DNA from: an uncultured Microbacteriaceae bacterium
Lineage (GTDB): Bacteria; Actinomycetota; Actinomycetes; Actinomycetales; Microbacteriaceae
Direction: 5' to 3'
DNA length: 8,476 bases
NCBI GenBank assembly: GCA_937896185.1
Contig: CALBMG010000298.1
Location: 1-8,476, forward strand
Under the pieces are notes generated by a model, which searched no databases, was not told where the DNA came from, and saw only the letters and a program-made list of their open reading frames with translations. This document shows positions 1 through 6,825 of the stretch, piece after piece. Made by a program: the position numbers and the translations under genes. Position 1 is the stretch's first letter. Every line of letters starts with the position of its first letter.

Positions 1-830
1 TGTTGACCGACCACGGTTCCGTTTTTTCGTTGCTCGCGTTCCGGTTCCTTGTAGCCAGCGTCATCATGATTGTGGTGTGGGCGGTACGGCGCGAGGGTTT
101 CGTGGATCGACGCGGACTGTTGATTGCGATCATGTTTGGAATCACCCAGGCCGGGATTCTGAGCCTCGAAACGTGGGGTGTGAAGTACACCAGTGCCACC
201 AACGCCGGCCTGATTATCAGCATGACCATCGTGTTTACACCGATTCTGGAATCCGCGTGGATGAAACGATGGCTGCCGCGCGGATACTTTGTGGGTGCTG
301 TCGCCGCCGTCGTTGGCGTGGTCTTGTTGGTGTCGGGTGGTGGTTTCGACCAGTTGAACTGGGGAGACGCCTTGATGTTGGCCGCCGCTATTACGCGGTC
401 GATTCACGTGACGGCGATGGGCCGGTTGACCGCGGGATTCACCTACGGCTCGGTCACAATCACTCTGATTCAAACACTGGTGTGTGCCGTGTTGTTTACG
501 CTCGCAGACCTGCCGGGCGTCATCGCGAGTGCACAAAGCTATGGCCTGTGGGAGTGGCTTGATGTCCTGTATTTGGCTGCGGCATGCACCGTGTTTGCGT
601 TCCTCGTGCAGCTGTGGGCGATTCGCCGAACGTCGGCTGCACGCGTCAGCTTGTTGCTGGGCACCGAGCCGATTTGGGCGGTCATCGTGGGTGTCGGGCT
701 GGGGTCCGAGGTCATCACCTGGCTGGGAATTGCGGGTGCGCTGTTGATAGTGGGCGGCAGCTACCGGGCGCAGGGCATCGAGCTGCGACACCGATTGGCG
801 GCACAGTCCGGCGCACAGAACGCCGAATAA
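1..830 (+). CDS. DMT superfamily (EamA-type) membrane transporter, 5'-truncated by the window edge
   Basis: Integral inner-membrane protein of the drug/metabolite transporter superfamily; members export or import small metabolites, and the substrate cannot be read from sequence. Codons are read from base 3 and 275 residues are visible, ending at TAA 828-830. About nine hydrophobic segments can be counted (near visible residues 9-28, 39-60, 67-87, 94-112, 120-140, 148-168, 187-208, 216-235, 238-255). EamA proteins normally have ten, in two five-helix repeats. The first visible segment has the 'AFRFLVAS' pattern typical of helix 2, and 'LLLGTEPIWAVIVG' matches the second-repeat EamA signature (helix 9). 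So helix 1 and the true start lie upstream, and the TTG at base 3 is probably not the start. It converges on the aminotransferase with 6 bases between stops. Functional linkage to the sugar operon is unproven. Confident of family, not of substrate. Confidence 0.85.
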   Translation, partial: LTDHGSVFSLLAFRFLVASVIMIVVWAVRREGFVDRRGLLIAIMFGITQAGILSLETWGVKYTSATNAGLIISMTIVFTPILESAWMKRWLPRGYFVGAVAAVVGVVLLVSGGGFDQLNWGDALMLAAAITRSIHVTAMGRLTAGFTYGSVTITLIQTLVCAVLFTLADLPGVIASAQSYGLWEWLDVLYLAAACTVFAFLVQLWAIRRTSAARVSLLLGTEPIWAVIVGVGLGSEVITWLGIAGALLIVGGSYRAQGIELRHRLAAQSGAQNAE

Positions 831-836
831 GCCTGT

Positions 837-2156
837 CTAGCCCAGTTCGGACAACACTCGGTCGATGATGTCGAGGCCCGCCCGAGCTTCCTCGGCGGTG
901 ACCACACACGGTGGCACGACGTGCAAGCGGTTGTCGGCGATGAAGGGCAACAGTCCAGCACCCAACAGGGCTGACTTCAGCGCGCCCATCCAGGCGGAGG
1001 TCACGGGTGCCTTGGTGTCTCGGTCGGCCACGAATTCGATGGCCCAGAACACGCCGGATCCGCGCACATCGCCGATCATGTTGTGGCGTGACGCCAATTC
1101 GGAGATCCCGGGGCCCAGCACGTCGTTGCCAATCATGCGGGCATTGTCGACGACGCCCTCGTCCTCCATCGCGGTGATTGTGGCGACGATGCTGGCGCAG
1201 GCCAGAGGGTGACCCGAATAGGTCAGACCGCCGGGGAAGACTCGGTCGTCAAATGTGGCGGCAATGGGATCCGAAATGATGACACCTCCGACAGGGATGT
1301 AACCCGAGTTCACGCCCTTCGCGAACGTGATGAGGTCGGGGGTCACATCGAACGCGTCGAACGCGAACCATTCGCCGGTGCGACCGAACCCGGCCATGAC
1401 TTCGTCGAGGATCAGCAGAATTCCATAGCGGTCACAGATCTCACGAACACCGGCGAGGTAGCCGGGGGGAGGCGTGAGGATTCCGGCGGTTCCCGGAACT
1501 GTCTCGATCAACAGTGCGGCGATGGATGCGGCACCTTCCGCTTGGACGACACGTTCCAAGTGGTGCAGCGCTCGTGCGGTTTCTTCGGCGGGAGTCGTCG
1601 CCCAGTATTCGGAACGGTACAGGTAGGGGCCGAACACGTGGTGGTGTCCTCGAGCGAACTCGTTGGGAATGCGACGCCAGTCACCGGTGGCGACGATGGC
1701 GGCGCCCGTATTGCCGTGGTACGAGCGATAGAACGAAATCACCTTGTCGCGGCCCGTGTGCAGGCGGGCCATGCGGATGGCGTTTTCGTTGGCGTCGGCG
1801 CCACCGTTCGTGAAGAAGACTTTGTTGAACCCGTCGGGTGCGTGGCCCAGGATTTTCTGGGCTGCGAGAGCGCGAATGTTGTTCGCGTGGGCAGGGGCGA
1901 CAGTCGTCAGGACGTCGGCCTGTTGCTTGATGCCCTCGATTACGGCGGGGTGTTGGTGACCGATGTTGACGTTGACGAGCATGCTCGAGAAATCGAGGTA
2001 GGTGTTGCCCTCGTAGTCCCACACTGTGCTGCCCGAACCGCCGGCAATCACGAAGGGTGCGAGGCTTCCTTGGGCTGACCACGAGTGGAAGACCGAAGCG
2101 GTGTCGGCGTCGCGTACAGCGGCATTGTTGGCGGGGTTGCGCAGTGAATCGTTCAT
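837..2156 (-). CDS. PLP-dependent class III aminotransferase (omega-amino acid:pyruvate type)
   Basis: Cytosolic fold-type I transaminase of 439 residues, the usual length for class III. An N-terminal segment with 'DYEGNTYLDFSS' (about residues 48-59) leads into the large PLP domain. 'FFTNGGADANENAIRMAR' (about 114-131) is the phosphate-binding region, 'DEVMAGFGRTG' holds the PLP-pyridine Asp at D251, and 'LITFAKGVNSGYIPVGG' holds the Schiff-base Lys at K280. 'FPGGLTYSGHPLACA' is the late conserved loop. The family moves amino groups from omega-amino acids or amines (beta-alanine, taurine, GABA, aliphatic amines) to pyruvate or another keto acid; the exact substrate is not determinable here. 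The start ATG (2154-2156) follows AAGGA (complement of 2161-2165) by four bases. It is divergent from the LacI gene and convergent with the transporter. It could serve the operon by handling malonate semialdehyde/beta-alanine, which is inference. Catalytic residues look intact. Confidence 0.9.
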   Translation of the reverse strand: MNDSLRNPANNAAVRDADTASVFHSWSAQGSLAPFVIAGGSGSTVWDYEGNTYLDFSSMLVNVNIGHQHPAVIEGIKQQADVLTTVAPAHANNIRALAAQKILGHAPDGFNKVFFTNGGADANENAIRMARLHTGRDKVISFYRSYHGNTGAAIVATGDWRRIPNEFARGHHHVFGPYLYRSEYWATTPAEETARALHHLERVVQAEGAASIAALLIETVPGTAGILTPPPGYLAGVREICDRYGILLILDEVMAGFGRTGEWFAFDAFDVTPDLITFAKGVNSGYIPVGGVIISDPIAATFDDRVFPGGLTYSGHPLACASIVATITAMEDEGVVDNARMIGNDVLGPGISELASRHNMIGDVRGSGVFWAIEFVADRDTKAPVTSAWMGALKSALLGAGLLPFIADNRLHVVPPCVVTAEEARAGLDIIDRVLSELG

Positions 2157-2184
2157 GGTGTCCTTGTCGTCGTTGACTGGTTTG

Positions 2185-2193
2185 AGCCTACCA
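2185..2193 (-). promoter_or_regulatory. Candidate extended -10 promoter of the aminotransferase gene
   Basis: On the minus strand this reads TGG-TAGGCT, matching the extended -10 pattern TGn-TAnnnT, about 30 bases upstream of the aminotransferase ATG. No convincing -35 hexamer lies 16-18 bases further upstream. Seen by eye only; such a match is not rare by chance. Confidence 0.35.
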
Positions 2194-2250
2194 ATTTCGG
2201 TGCCGCTCGGGTGGTGTGTCGTCGAGGCTCGGACTGGGGCGTGGCGGGGG

Positions 2251-2259
2251 TGCTACCGT
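2251..2259 (+). promoter_or_regulatory. Candidate extended -10 promoter of the LacI-family gene
   Basis: TGC-TACCGT fits the extended -10 pattern TGn-TAnnnT, 38 bases upstream of the regulator's ATG. The -35 region is poor (GGACTG at 17-base spacing). Just downstream, a small inverted repeat GTGA-TGC-TCAC (2258-2268) overlaps the predicted transcription start and could be a regulator site, but it lacks the central CG usual for LacI-family operators. Confidence 0.35.
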
Positions 2260-2297
2260 GATGCTCACACCCTTGATTCTGTTGAAGGAACCCCTCG

Positions 2298-3329
2298 ATG
2301 TCGAAGCGCCCCACAATCCACGATGTGGCCGAGCGCGCGGGTGTCTCGAAATCGCTGGTGGGCATGGTGTTTGCGTCGTCCGAGGGCGTCGGCGCTGTTC
2401 GCCGGGAACGCGTATTGCGCGCCGCAGCGGAATTGGGGTACACGCCGAACGCGTGGGCGCGCTCGTTGCGGTCGAGTTCGGCCGGGTTTGTGGGCATCAT
2501 CGTCGCCGATTTTCACAACCCGTTGTTCACGGAAATCGCTGATTCCGCTCGCCAGTTGCTCGCGCAGCAGGGCGTGTTCAGTTTCGTCTCGGTGGCGTCA
2601 ATTGTGGATGGCCCTGCGGGCCCGGTGCTCGATCCGGCGCCAATTCAGCACCTGCTCGATTTGAAGCCCAGCAGCATTCTGATTGTCGGGGGACTGCCTG
2701 ACCACGGGCCGTTCGCGTCGTTGCCCGAGGATTTCCCCGTGGTGATTGCTTTGTCGTCCGCAACCGATGCGCCTGATGCGGCGGTGGTGCGCAGCGACGA
2801 TTCTGTGGCGATGAATTTGTTGTGCACGCATCTGCGGGGACTCGGACATCGGCACATAGCCTATGTGGGTCCGGCAGGTCGTTTGGTGGCGGATCGTCGC
2901 CGCGATGAATTTGTGGCTCAAGCGCGGCGATTGGACTTGGACTTCGTGACGGTGTCAACCGGTGGAAGCACCGATGAACGTGGTGGCGACGAGGCCGCGA
3001 CTGCGGTGTTATCGGCGGATCCGTCGGTCACCGCCATTGTGTGCTTCAACGACAATGTTGCATTCGGTGTGCAGGACGCAGTGTCACGAGCCATGCAGAC
3101 GGGGCATGTGCCCGTAGCGGTCACGGGGTATGACAACACATATATCGCGCAGCTGGAGAGAATTTCTCTGACCTCGATCGAGCAGGAAACGTCGGAAATC
3201 GTGCGTGTGGCCTGTGATTTGCTGGCAAATCGCGACGAGTGGCGAGACCATCGGGGCACGGAGACTTTGGTGGACCCGGGTCTGGTCATCCGTTCGTCGA
3301 CCACGGCGGTCACCCCCCTCGCAATTTAG
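2298..3329 (+). CDS. LacI/GalR-family transcriptional regulator
   Basis: Sugar-responsive DNA-binding repressor of 343 residues, the normal family length. Residues 5-24 form the N-terminal helix-turn-helix ('TIHDVAERAGVSKSLVG'), followed by 'AAAELGYTPNAWARSL' with hinge helix 52-60 and the minor-groove Leu at L57. The effector-binding domain runs from about residue 63 ('GFVGIIVADFHNPLF') to the end, with 'CFNDNVAFGVQDA' and 'VTGYDNT' (D279) as typical ligand-pocket segments. The recognition helix is unusual: where most members have S-x-x-T-V-S-R, this one has S-K-S-L-V-G-M. The start ATG is supported by AAGGA at 2285-2289 with an 8-base spacer. It lies 77 bases upstream of the aldehyde dehydrogenase operon and is divergent from the aminotransferase, so it probably controls the operon through the palindrome at 3372-3383. 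The inducer is unknown; an inositol-derived intermediate is the natural guess. Confidence 0.93.
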   Translation: MSKRPTIHDVAERAGVSKSLVGMVFASSEGVGAVRRERVLRAAAELGYTPNAWARSLRSSSAGFVGIIVADFHNPLFTEIADSARQLLAQQGVFSFVSVASIVDGPAGPVLDPAPIQHLLDLKPSSILIVGGLPDHGPFASLPEDFPVVIALSSATDAPDAAVVRSDDSVAMNLLCTHLRGLGHRHIAYVGPAGRLVADRRRDEFVAQARRLDLDFVTVSTGGSTDERGGDEAATAVLSADPSVTAIVCFNDNVAFGVQDAVSRAMQTGHVPVAVTGYDNTYIAQLERISLTSIEQETSEIVRVACDLLANRDEWRDHRGTETLVDPGLVIRSSTTAVTPLAI

Positions 3330-3352
3330 GGGTGTTGCGTCGGGAATTTTGG

Positions 3353-3361
3353 TGGTACTGT
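3353..3361 (+). promoter_or_regulatory. Candidate extended -10 promoter of the catabolic operon
   Basis: TGG-TACTGT matches the extended -10 pattern TGn-TAnnnT in the 77-base gap before the operon. A weak -35-like TTGCGT (3335-3340) is 15 bases upstream, shorter than optimal. A start site near 3368 would put the palindrome at 3372-3383 immediately downstream, a position where bound repressor would block initiation or early elongation. Confidence 0.45.
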
Positions 3362-3371
3362 TTCCACAACT

Positions 3372-3383
3372 TGGAACGTTCCA
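3372..3383. promoter_or_regulatory. Candidate LacI-family operator (12-bp perfect palindrome)
   Basis: TGGAACGTTCCA is a perfect 12-bp inverted repeat centred on CG, the hallmark of LacI/GalR-family operators, where the hinge helices insert at the central CpG. It lies between the regulator gene and the first operon gene, 24 bases before the ATG and just after the candidate -10 element. No second copy was found in the divergent region 2157-2297, so autoregulation through this motif is not supported. Confidence 0.65.
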
Positions 3384-3395
3384 TTTTTTGCACAC

Positions 3396-3401
3396 AGGGG
3401 A
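3396..3401 (+). promoter_or_regulatory. Ribosome binding site fixing the aldehyde dehydrogenase start
   Basis: AGGGGA lies 5 bases before ATG 3407. The open frame continues upstream into the regulator gene to 3239, but no comparable site precedes those codons, and the family N-terminus begins at about this Met. Confidence 0.7.
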
Positions 3402-3406
3402 AGACA

Positions 3407-4858
3407 ATGACGTCACACAACATGCTGATTAACGGCAGCTGGGTTCCCGCATCGGACTCAGCCGTGGATGAAATTCGTTCCCCGTATTCGTCAGAATTGG
3501 TAGGGACCGTACCCCGGGCGACGCTCGCAGACGTGAACACGGCTATCACTGCGGCCCACGAAGGCTTCCGGGTCTGGAGTCGCACTCCGGCCCACCAACG
3601 GGTTGCGATCCTCAACGCAGCAGCAGCCTTAGCCGATCAACGAGCCCCAGAAATCGCTCGAATCATCGCCGCGGAAAATGGCAAATCGCTCATCGAAGCC
3701 CAAGGCGAAGCGGGACGATCGGGCGACATTATTCGGCTGTCCGCATTCGAGGGTTCGCAACTGTACGGTGACACCCTTCCGCTCGACGCCAACCGTGGAA
3801 CTGGGTTCGACAAAATCGGTTTCACAATTCGGCAGCCCGTCGGTGTGGTCGTCGCGATCTCGCCTTTCAACTATCCGGCGCTCCTCGTGTTGCACAAGAT
3901 TGCGCCCGCTCTGGCCGCCGGAAACTCGGTTGTGCTGAAGCCTGCGCGGGCAACACCACTGACAGCCTTGGCAATTGCCCAGTGCTTTGTGGACGCGGGA
4001 CTTCCCGAGGGCGTACTCAACGTGGTAACAGGCCAGGGCGGGGTCCTGGGCGGGGCACTCGTATCCGATAGTCGGGTACGCAAAATTTCATTCACCGGCT
4101 CCACCGCGGTGGGGGAACACATTGCAGCCTCTGCTGGGATCAAAAAACTCTCACTCGAGCTGGGTGCATCGGGTCCCGTGATTGTCGCAGCGGACGCCGA
4201 TATTGAGGCGGCGGCAACATCGATTGCGCTGGGCGGTTACATCAACGCCGGTCAGGTGTGTATCTCGGCCCAACGCATCATCGTCGACGAATCAATCCAC
4301 GACGACTTTGTCGCAGCCCTGACCCCGAAAGTGGAGGCAATCCGTGTCGGCGACCCGTTCGCAGACGGCACCATGGTTGGGTGCCTAATCAATCGCGGCG
4401 AAGCCGATCGCGTCAGGCAGGCATTGGAAGGCGCAGTGTCATCAGGTGCTCGACTGGTCACTGGCGGCGAACAAAGCGGTGCTGTTATCGCACCCGCGAT
4501 TGTCACAAATGTCGACCCCCAGTCATCGCTGGCGCAGGACGAATTGTTTGGCCCCGCAGTGGCAATCAGCACGTCCGAAAACTTTGGACACGCCATCCAC
4601 CTCGCGAACTCGACCGCCTACGGTCTGGGTGCGGGTGTATTTACGAACAACACCGGAAATTCGATAAGGGCGATGCGGGAAATTGAATCCGGCGTGATTC
4701 ATATCAACTGGACCCAATTATGGCGTGCAGATCTGATGCCGTATGGCGGACTCAAATCCAGCGGGATTGGCAAAGAAGGCCCACGTTCAGCCGTCGAAGA
4801 AATGACGGAAATCAAAACAATCATCATGCACGGTACGCCGTGGGAAACCACCAGCTAG
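3407..4858 (+). CDS. NAD(P)+-dependent aldehyde dehydrogenase, hydrolytic (acid-forming) type
   Basis: Cytosolic enzyme of 483 residues, normal for the superfamily, oxidising an aldehyde to a free carboxylic acid. Visible motifs are 'ISPFNYP' with oxyanion-hole Asn N155, 'VVLKPARATP' with K178 for cofactor binding, 'FTGSTAVGEHIA' in the Rossmann region, 'LSLELGASGP' with general-base Glu E251, and 'GQVCISAQRI' with nucleophile Cys C285. The E251-C285 spacing of 34 matches E268-C302 of classical enzymes. The C-terminal 'GLKSSGIGKEGPRSAVEEMTE' region resembles small hydroxy-aldehyde dehydrogenases such as lactaldehyde, non-phosphorylating glyceraldehyde-3-phosphate and phosphonoacetaldehyde types. 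The position equivalent to Glu195, which favours NAD, is R181, which may allow NADP; this is inference. The catalytic Glu argues against CoA-acylating methylmalonate-semialdehyde dehydrogenase (IolA/MmsA). First gene of the operon; its TAG stop overlaps the ribosome site of iolD. The substrate is unknown. Confidence 0.92.
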   Translation: MTSHNMLINGSWVPASDSAVDEIRSPYSSELVGTVPRATLADVNTAITAAHEGFRVWSRTPAHQRVAILNAAAALADQRAPEIARIIAAENGKSLIEAQGEAGRSGDIIRLSAFEGSQLYGDTLPLDANRGTGFDKIGFTIRQPVGVVVAISPFNYPALLVLHKIAPALAAGNSVVLKPARATPLTALAIAQCFVDAGLPEGVLNVVTGQGGVLGGALVSDSRVRKISFTGSTAVGEHIAASAGIKKLSLELGASGPVIVAADADIEAAATSIALGGYINAGQVCISAQRIIVDESIHDDFVAALTPKVEAIRVGDPFADGTMVGCLINRGEADRVRQALEGAVSSGARLVTGGEQSGAVIAPAIVTNVDPQSSLAQDELFGPAVAISTSENFGHAIHLANSTAYGLGAGVFTNNTGNSIRAMREIESGVIHINWTQLWRADLMPYGGLKSSGIGKEGPRSAVEEMTEIKTIIMHGTPWETTS

Positions 4859-4861
4859 GAG
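4857..4861 (+). promoter_or_regulatory. iolD ribosome binding site overlapping the upstream stop codon
   Basis: AGGAG at 4857-4861 shares its first bases with the TAG stop (4856-4858) of the aldehyde dehydrogenase and sits 8 bases before ATG 4870. This selects 4870 as the iolD start, although the open frame extends back to 4720, and it suggests translational coupling. Confidence 0.75.
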
Positions 4862-4869
4862 AGCGAAGA

Positions 4870-6825
4870 ATGACTGAGAGCAACACCGTCAGGCTGACTG
4901 TCGCGCAGGCAGTTGTTAAATACATTTCGGCTCAATACTCCGTAGCGGATGGCGTAAGGCGTCGATTCGTGCCCGCATCGCTCGGAATTTTCGGCCACGG
5001 TAATGTTGCCGGATTGGGACAAGCACTGGATCAGTTCAGTGACGAACTTCCGTTTGTCCAGGGGCGAAATGAACAAAGCCTCGCACATGCGGCAATCGCA
5101 TTCGCAAAGGCAACCAAGCGACAGCAGGTGCTTGCTGTTACAGCGTCCATCGGCCCCGGCGCACTCAACATGGTTACCGCGGCAGGGCTCGCCACGGTTA
5201 ACCGTTTGCCTGTCCTGTTGCTTCCCGGAGACATCTATGCAACGCGCAGACAGGGCCCCGTGCTGCAACAGCTGGAAAACCCCGCAGCACCGGACATGTC
5301 GGTCAATGACGCGTTTCGACCGGTTTCCAAATTCTTTGACCGCATCACCCGACCCGAACAGCTGCTGACAAGCCTTCCGCAGGCATTCCGGGTTCTCGCG
5401 AACCCTGTTGAAACCGGCGCAGTGGTCATCTCGTTGCCGCAGGATGTGCAATCACATGCCTATGACTTCCCGGTCAAATTCTTTGAACCCCGGGATTGGA
5501 AAATACGTCGTCCCGAACCTGAAGCAGATGATGTACGCGCAGTTGCCGAGATTATTCGAAGTGCACGTAAACCCATCATCATCGCGGGCGGTGGCGTAAT
5601 TTATTCACAGGCAACGGCCGAGTTGGAAGCCCTCGCTGAGATGACCGGAATTCCGGTGGCGGAAACATTTGGCGGAAAGGGCGCCGTTCAGAATCCGGGC
5701 GACTGGCACGTGTGGGGTGTTGGACTCGAAGGTTCACCACAGACGAACCGCCTTGTGGAACAGGCCGACGTCGTTCTGCATGTCGGCACCCGTCTGACGG
5801 ACTTCACCACCGCGTCACAGTCAATCTTCCAGAACCCAGCCGTCCGGTTTGTATCTCTGAACGTCAGCGAATTTGACGGCATCAAACAGGGCGCCACCAC
5901 CATTGTTGCGGATGCACAGCTGGGACTTGATGCATTGCGTGACGAGCTCACCGGGTACAGGGTCCCACAAGAATGGGGTGACGAAGTTCGGGAACGTCAG
6001 GCTGCATGGCTGGTGGAACGCAACGCTGCGATCGATCCCGATGTCCATTTCGACAAGCAACCGATTCATGATCCTGATGGCACCGACGCGGTGCTGACAC
6101 AGGGACAGATGCTGGGAATCTTGCAAAAACACGCACGCGACGGCGACACAATTATTGCTGGTGCGGGAGGACCTCCCGGCGATGTGCAAAAGGTGTGGGA
6201 CGCCACGGGTGGGCGCTATGCGCACCTCGAGTTTGGTTTTTCGTGCATGGGCTACGAACTTCCCGCAGCAATTGGTGTCCGATTCGCAGACCCCAACCCG
6301 AATCATCGAGTAACGACATTTATCGGCGACGGCACCTTCTCGATGGCGCCAACCGAACTGGTGACCGCGGCACAGGAAAACCTTCCCCTGACGATCGTTG
6401 TCTCGGAAAACCACGGATACCAAGTGATTCGTCGTCTGCAAATGTGGCGCGTTGGCCATAATTTCGGAAATGAGTTCCGTTACAGGGAAGCCGGCGATGA
6501 TGTTGTCACCGCGGCACAATCCACGACACAATCCCCACGGCTCGAGGGCTCGTATCTGTCGGTCGATTTGGTGTCGATTGCACAGGGTCTGGGAGCGCAC
6601 GCACAGCGGGTGCGCACCGCCGATGAATTCCGTAACGCCCTGAATTCAACGCGTGACGCAGAAGGGCCCGTGGTGATTGTGGTGGCGACAATTCCCCACG
6701 CGAACCTTCCCGCATCCGAGGTGTGGTGGGATGTCGAGCCGGCACAGGTATCGGATGAACCGTGGCTCGTCGATGTGCGCGAGGATTACACGGCCGGTCG
6801 CGTCAACCAGCGTTGGCATGGTTGA
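4870..6825 (+). CDS. iolD: 3D-(3,5/4)-trihydroxycyclohexane-1,2-dione hydrolase (IolD), ThDP-dependent
   Basis: In inositol catabolism IolD hydrolytically opens the cyclohexane dione ring to give 5-deoxyglucuronate. The protein has 651 residues, close to the usual 635-650. The N-terminal PYR domain carries 'IFGHGNVAGLGQAL', 'GRNEQSLAHAA' with the cofactor-activating Glu at E68, 'TASIGPGALNMVTAAG', 'NRLPVLLLPGD' and 'DRITRPEQLL', all strong IolD signatures. A middle domain starts near residue 230 ('ARKPIIIAGGGVIYS'). The C-terminal PP domain has 'HLEFGFSCMGYELPAAIG' and the ThDP/Mg motif GDG (D487) followed by N514 in 'SENHGYQVIRRLQ', 27 residues later. 'EVWWDVEPAQVS' near the C-terminus is also typical. 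Cytosolic, with no signal peptide. It is second in the operon and its end overlaps the aldolase start by 8 bases. Acting on a related cyclic dione rather than the myo-inositol product cannot be excluded, because iolB, iolC and iolE are not in view. Confidence 0.93.
   Translation: MTESNTVRLTVAQAVVKYISAQYSVADGVRRRFVPASLGIFGHGNVAGLGQALDQFSDELPFVQGRNEQSLAHAAIAFAKATKRQQVLAVTASIGPGALNMVTAAGLATVNRLPVLLLPGDIYATRRQGPVLQQLENPAAPDMSVNDAFRPVSKFFDRITRPEQLLTSLPQAFRVLANPVETGAVVISLPQDVQSHAYDFPVKFFEPRDWKIRRPEPEADDVRAVAEIIRSARKPIIIAGGGVIYSQATAELEALAEMTGIPVAETFGGKGAVQNPGDWHVWGVGLEGSPQTNRLVEQADVVLHVGTRLTDFTTASQSIFQNPAVRFVSLNVSEFDGIKQGATTIVADAQLGLDALRDELTGYRVPQEWGDEVRERQAAWLVERNAAIDPDVHFDKQPIHDPDGTDAVLTQGQMLGILQKHARDGDTIIAGAGGPPGDVQKVWDATGGRYAHLEFGFSCMGYELPAAIGVRFADPNPNHRVTTFIGDGTFSMAPTELVTAAQENLPLTIVVSENHGYQVIRRLQMWRVGHNFGNEFRYREAGDDVVTAAQSTTQSPRLEGSYLSVDLVSIAQGLGAHAQRVRTADEFRNALNSTRDAEGPVVIVVATIPHANLPASEVWWDVEPAQVSDEPWLVDVREDYTAGRVNQRWHG

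Noticed and set aside
3..5. TTG as the true start of the transporter
   Set aside because: The frame begins at the window edge and the first transmembrane helix expected for the family is missing, so the real start is almost certainly upstream.
809..825. CGGCG-7 bases-CGCCG hairpin at the end of the transporter gene
   Set aside because: Only a 5-bp stem within coding sequence with no T-tract on either strand, although the 6-base convergent gap would suit a bidirectional terminator.
1209..2078. 289-codon open frame on the plus strand
   Set aside because: It lies antisense to the aminotransferase, whose family motifs and catalytic residues are intact. The predicted product is low-complexity (Gly/Val/Arg-rich) with no recognisable domain.
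3311..3334. CACCCC...GGGGTG inverted repeat spanning the LacI stop codon, a possible terminator
   Set aside because: The 6-bp stem has a 12-base loop and no T-run follows; the next bases are the likely -35 area of the operon promoter. Too weak to call a terminator.
3239..3406. Upstream extension of the aldehyde dehydrogenase frame into the regulator gene
   Set aside because: The extension would encode 56 residues unlike the family N-terminus, overlaps the LacI gene by 91 bases and crosses the promoter and operator. ATG 3407 has a good ribosome site.
5644..5657. Perfect 14-bp palindrome ACCGGAATTCCGGT within iolD
   Set aside because: It encodes part of a conserved-looking T-G-I-P-V stretch, lacks the CG centre of the LacI-type operator and sits deep in the coding region; probably coincidence.
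5821..6600. 259-codon open frame on the minus strand
   Set aside because: It is antisense to the well-supported iolD gene, has no ribosome site or family motif, and is expected as a shadow frame in moderately high G+C DNA.
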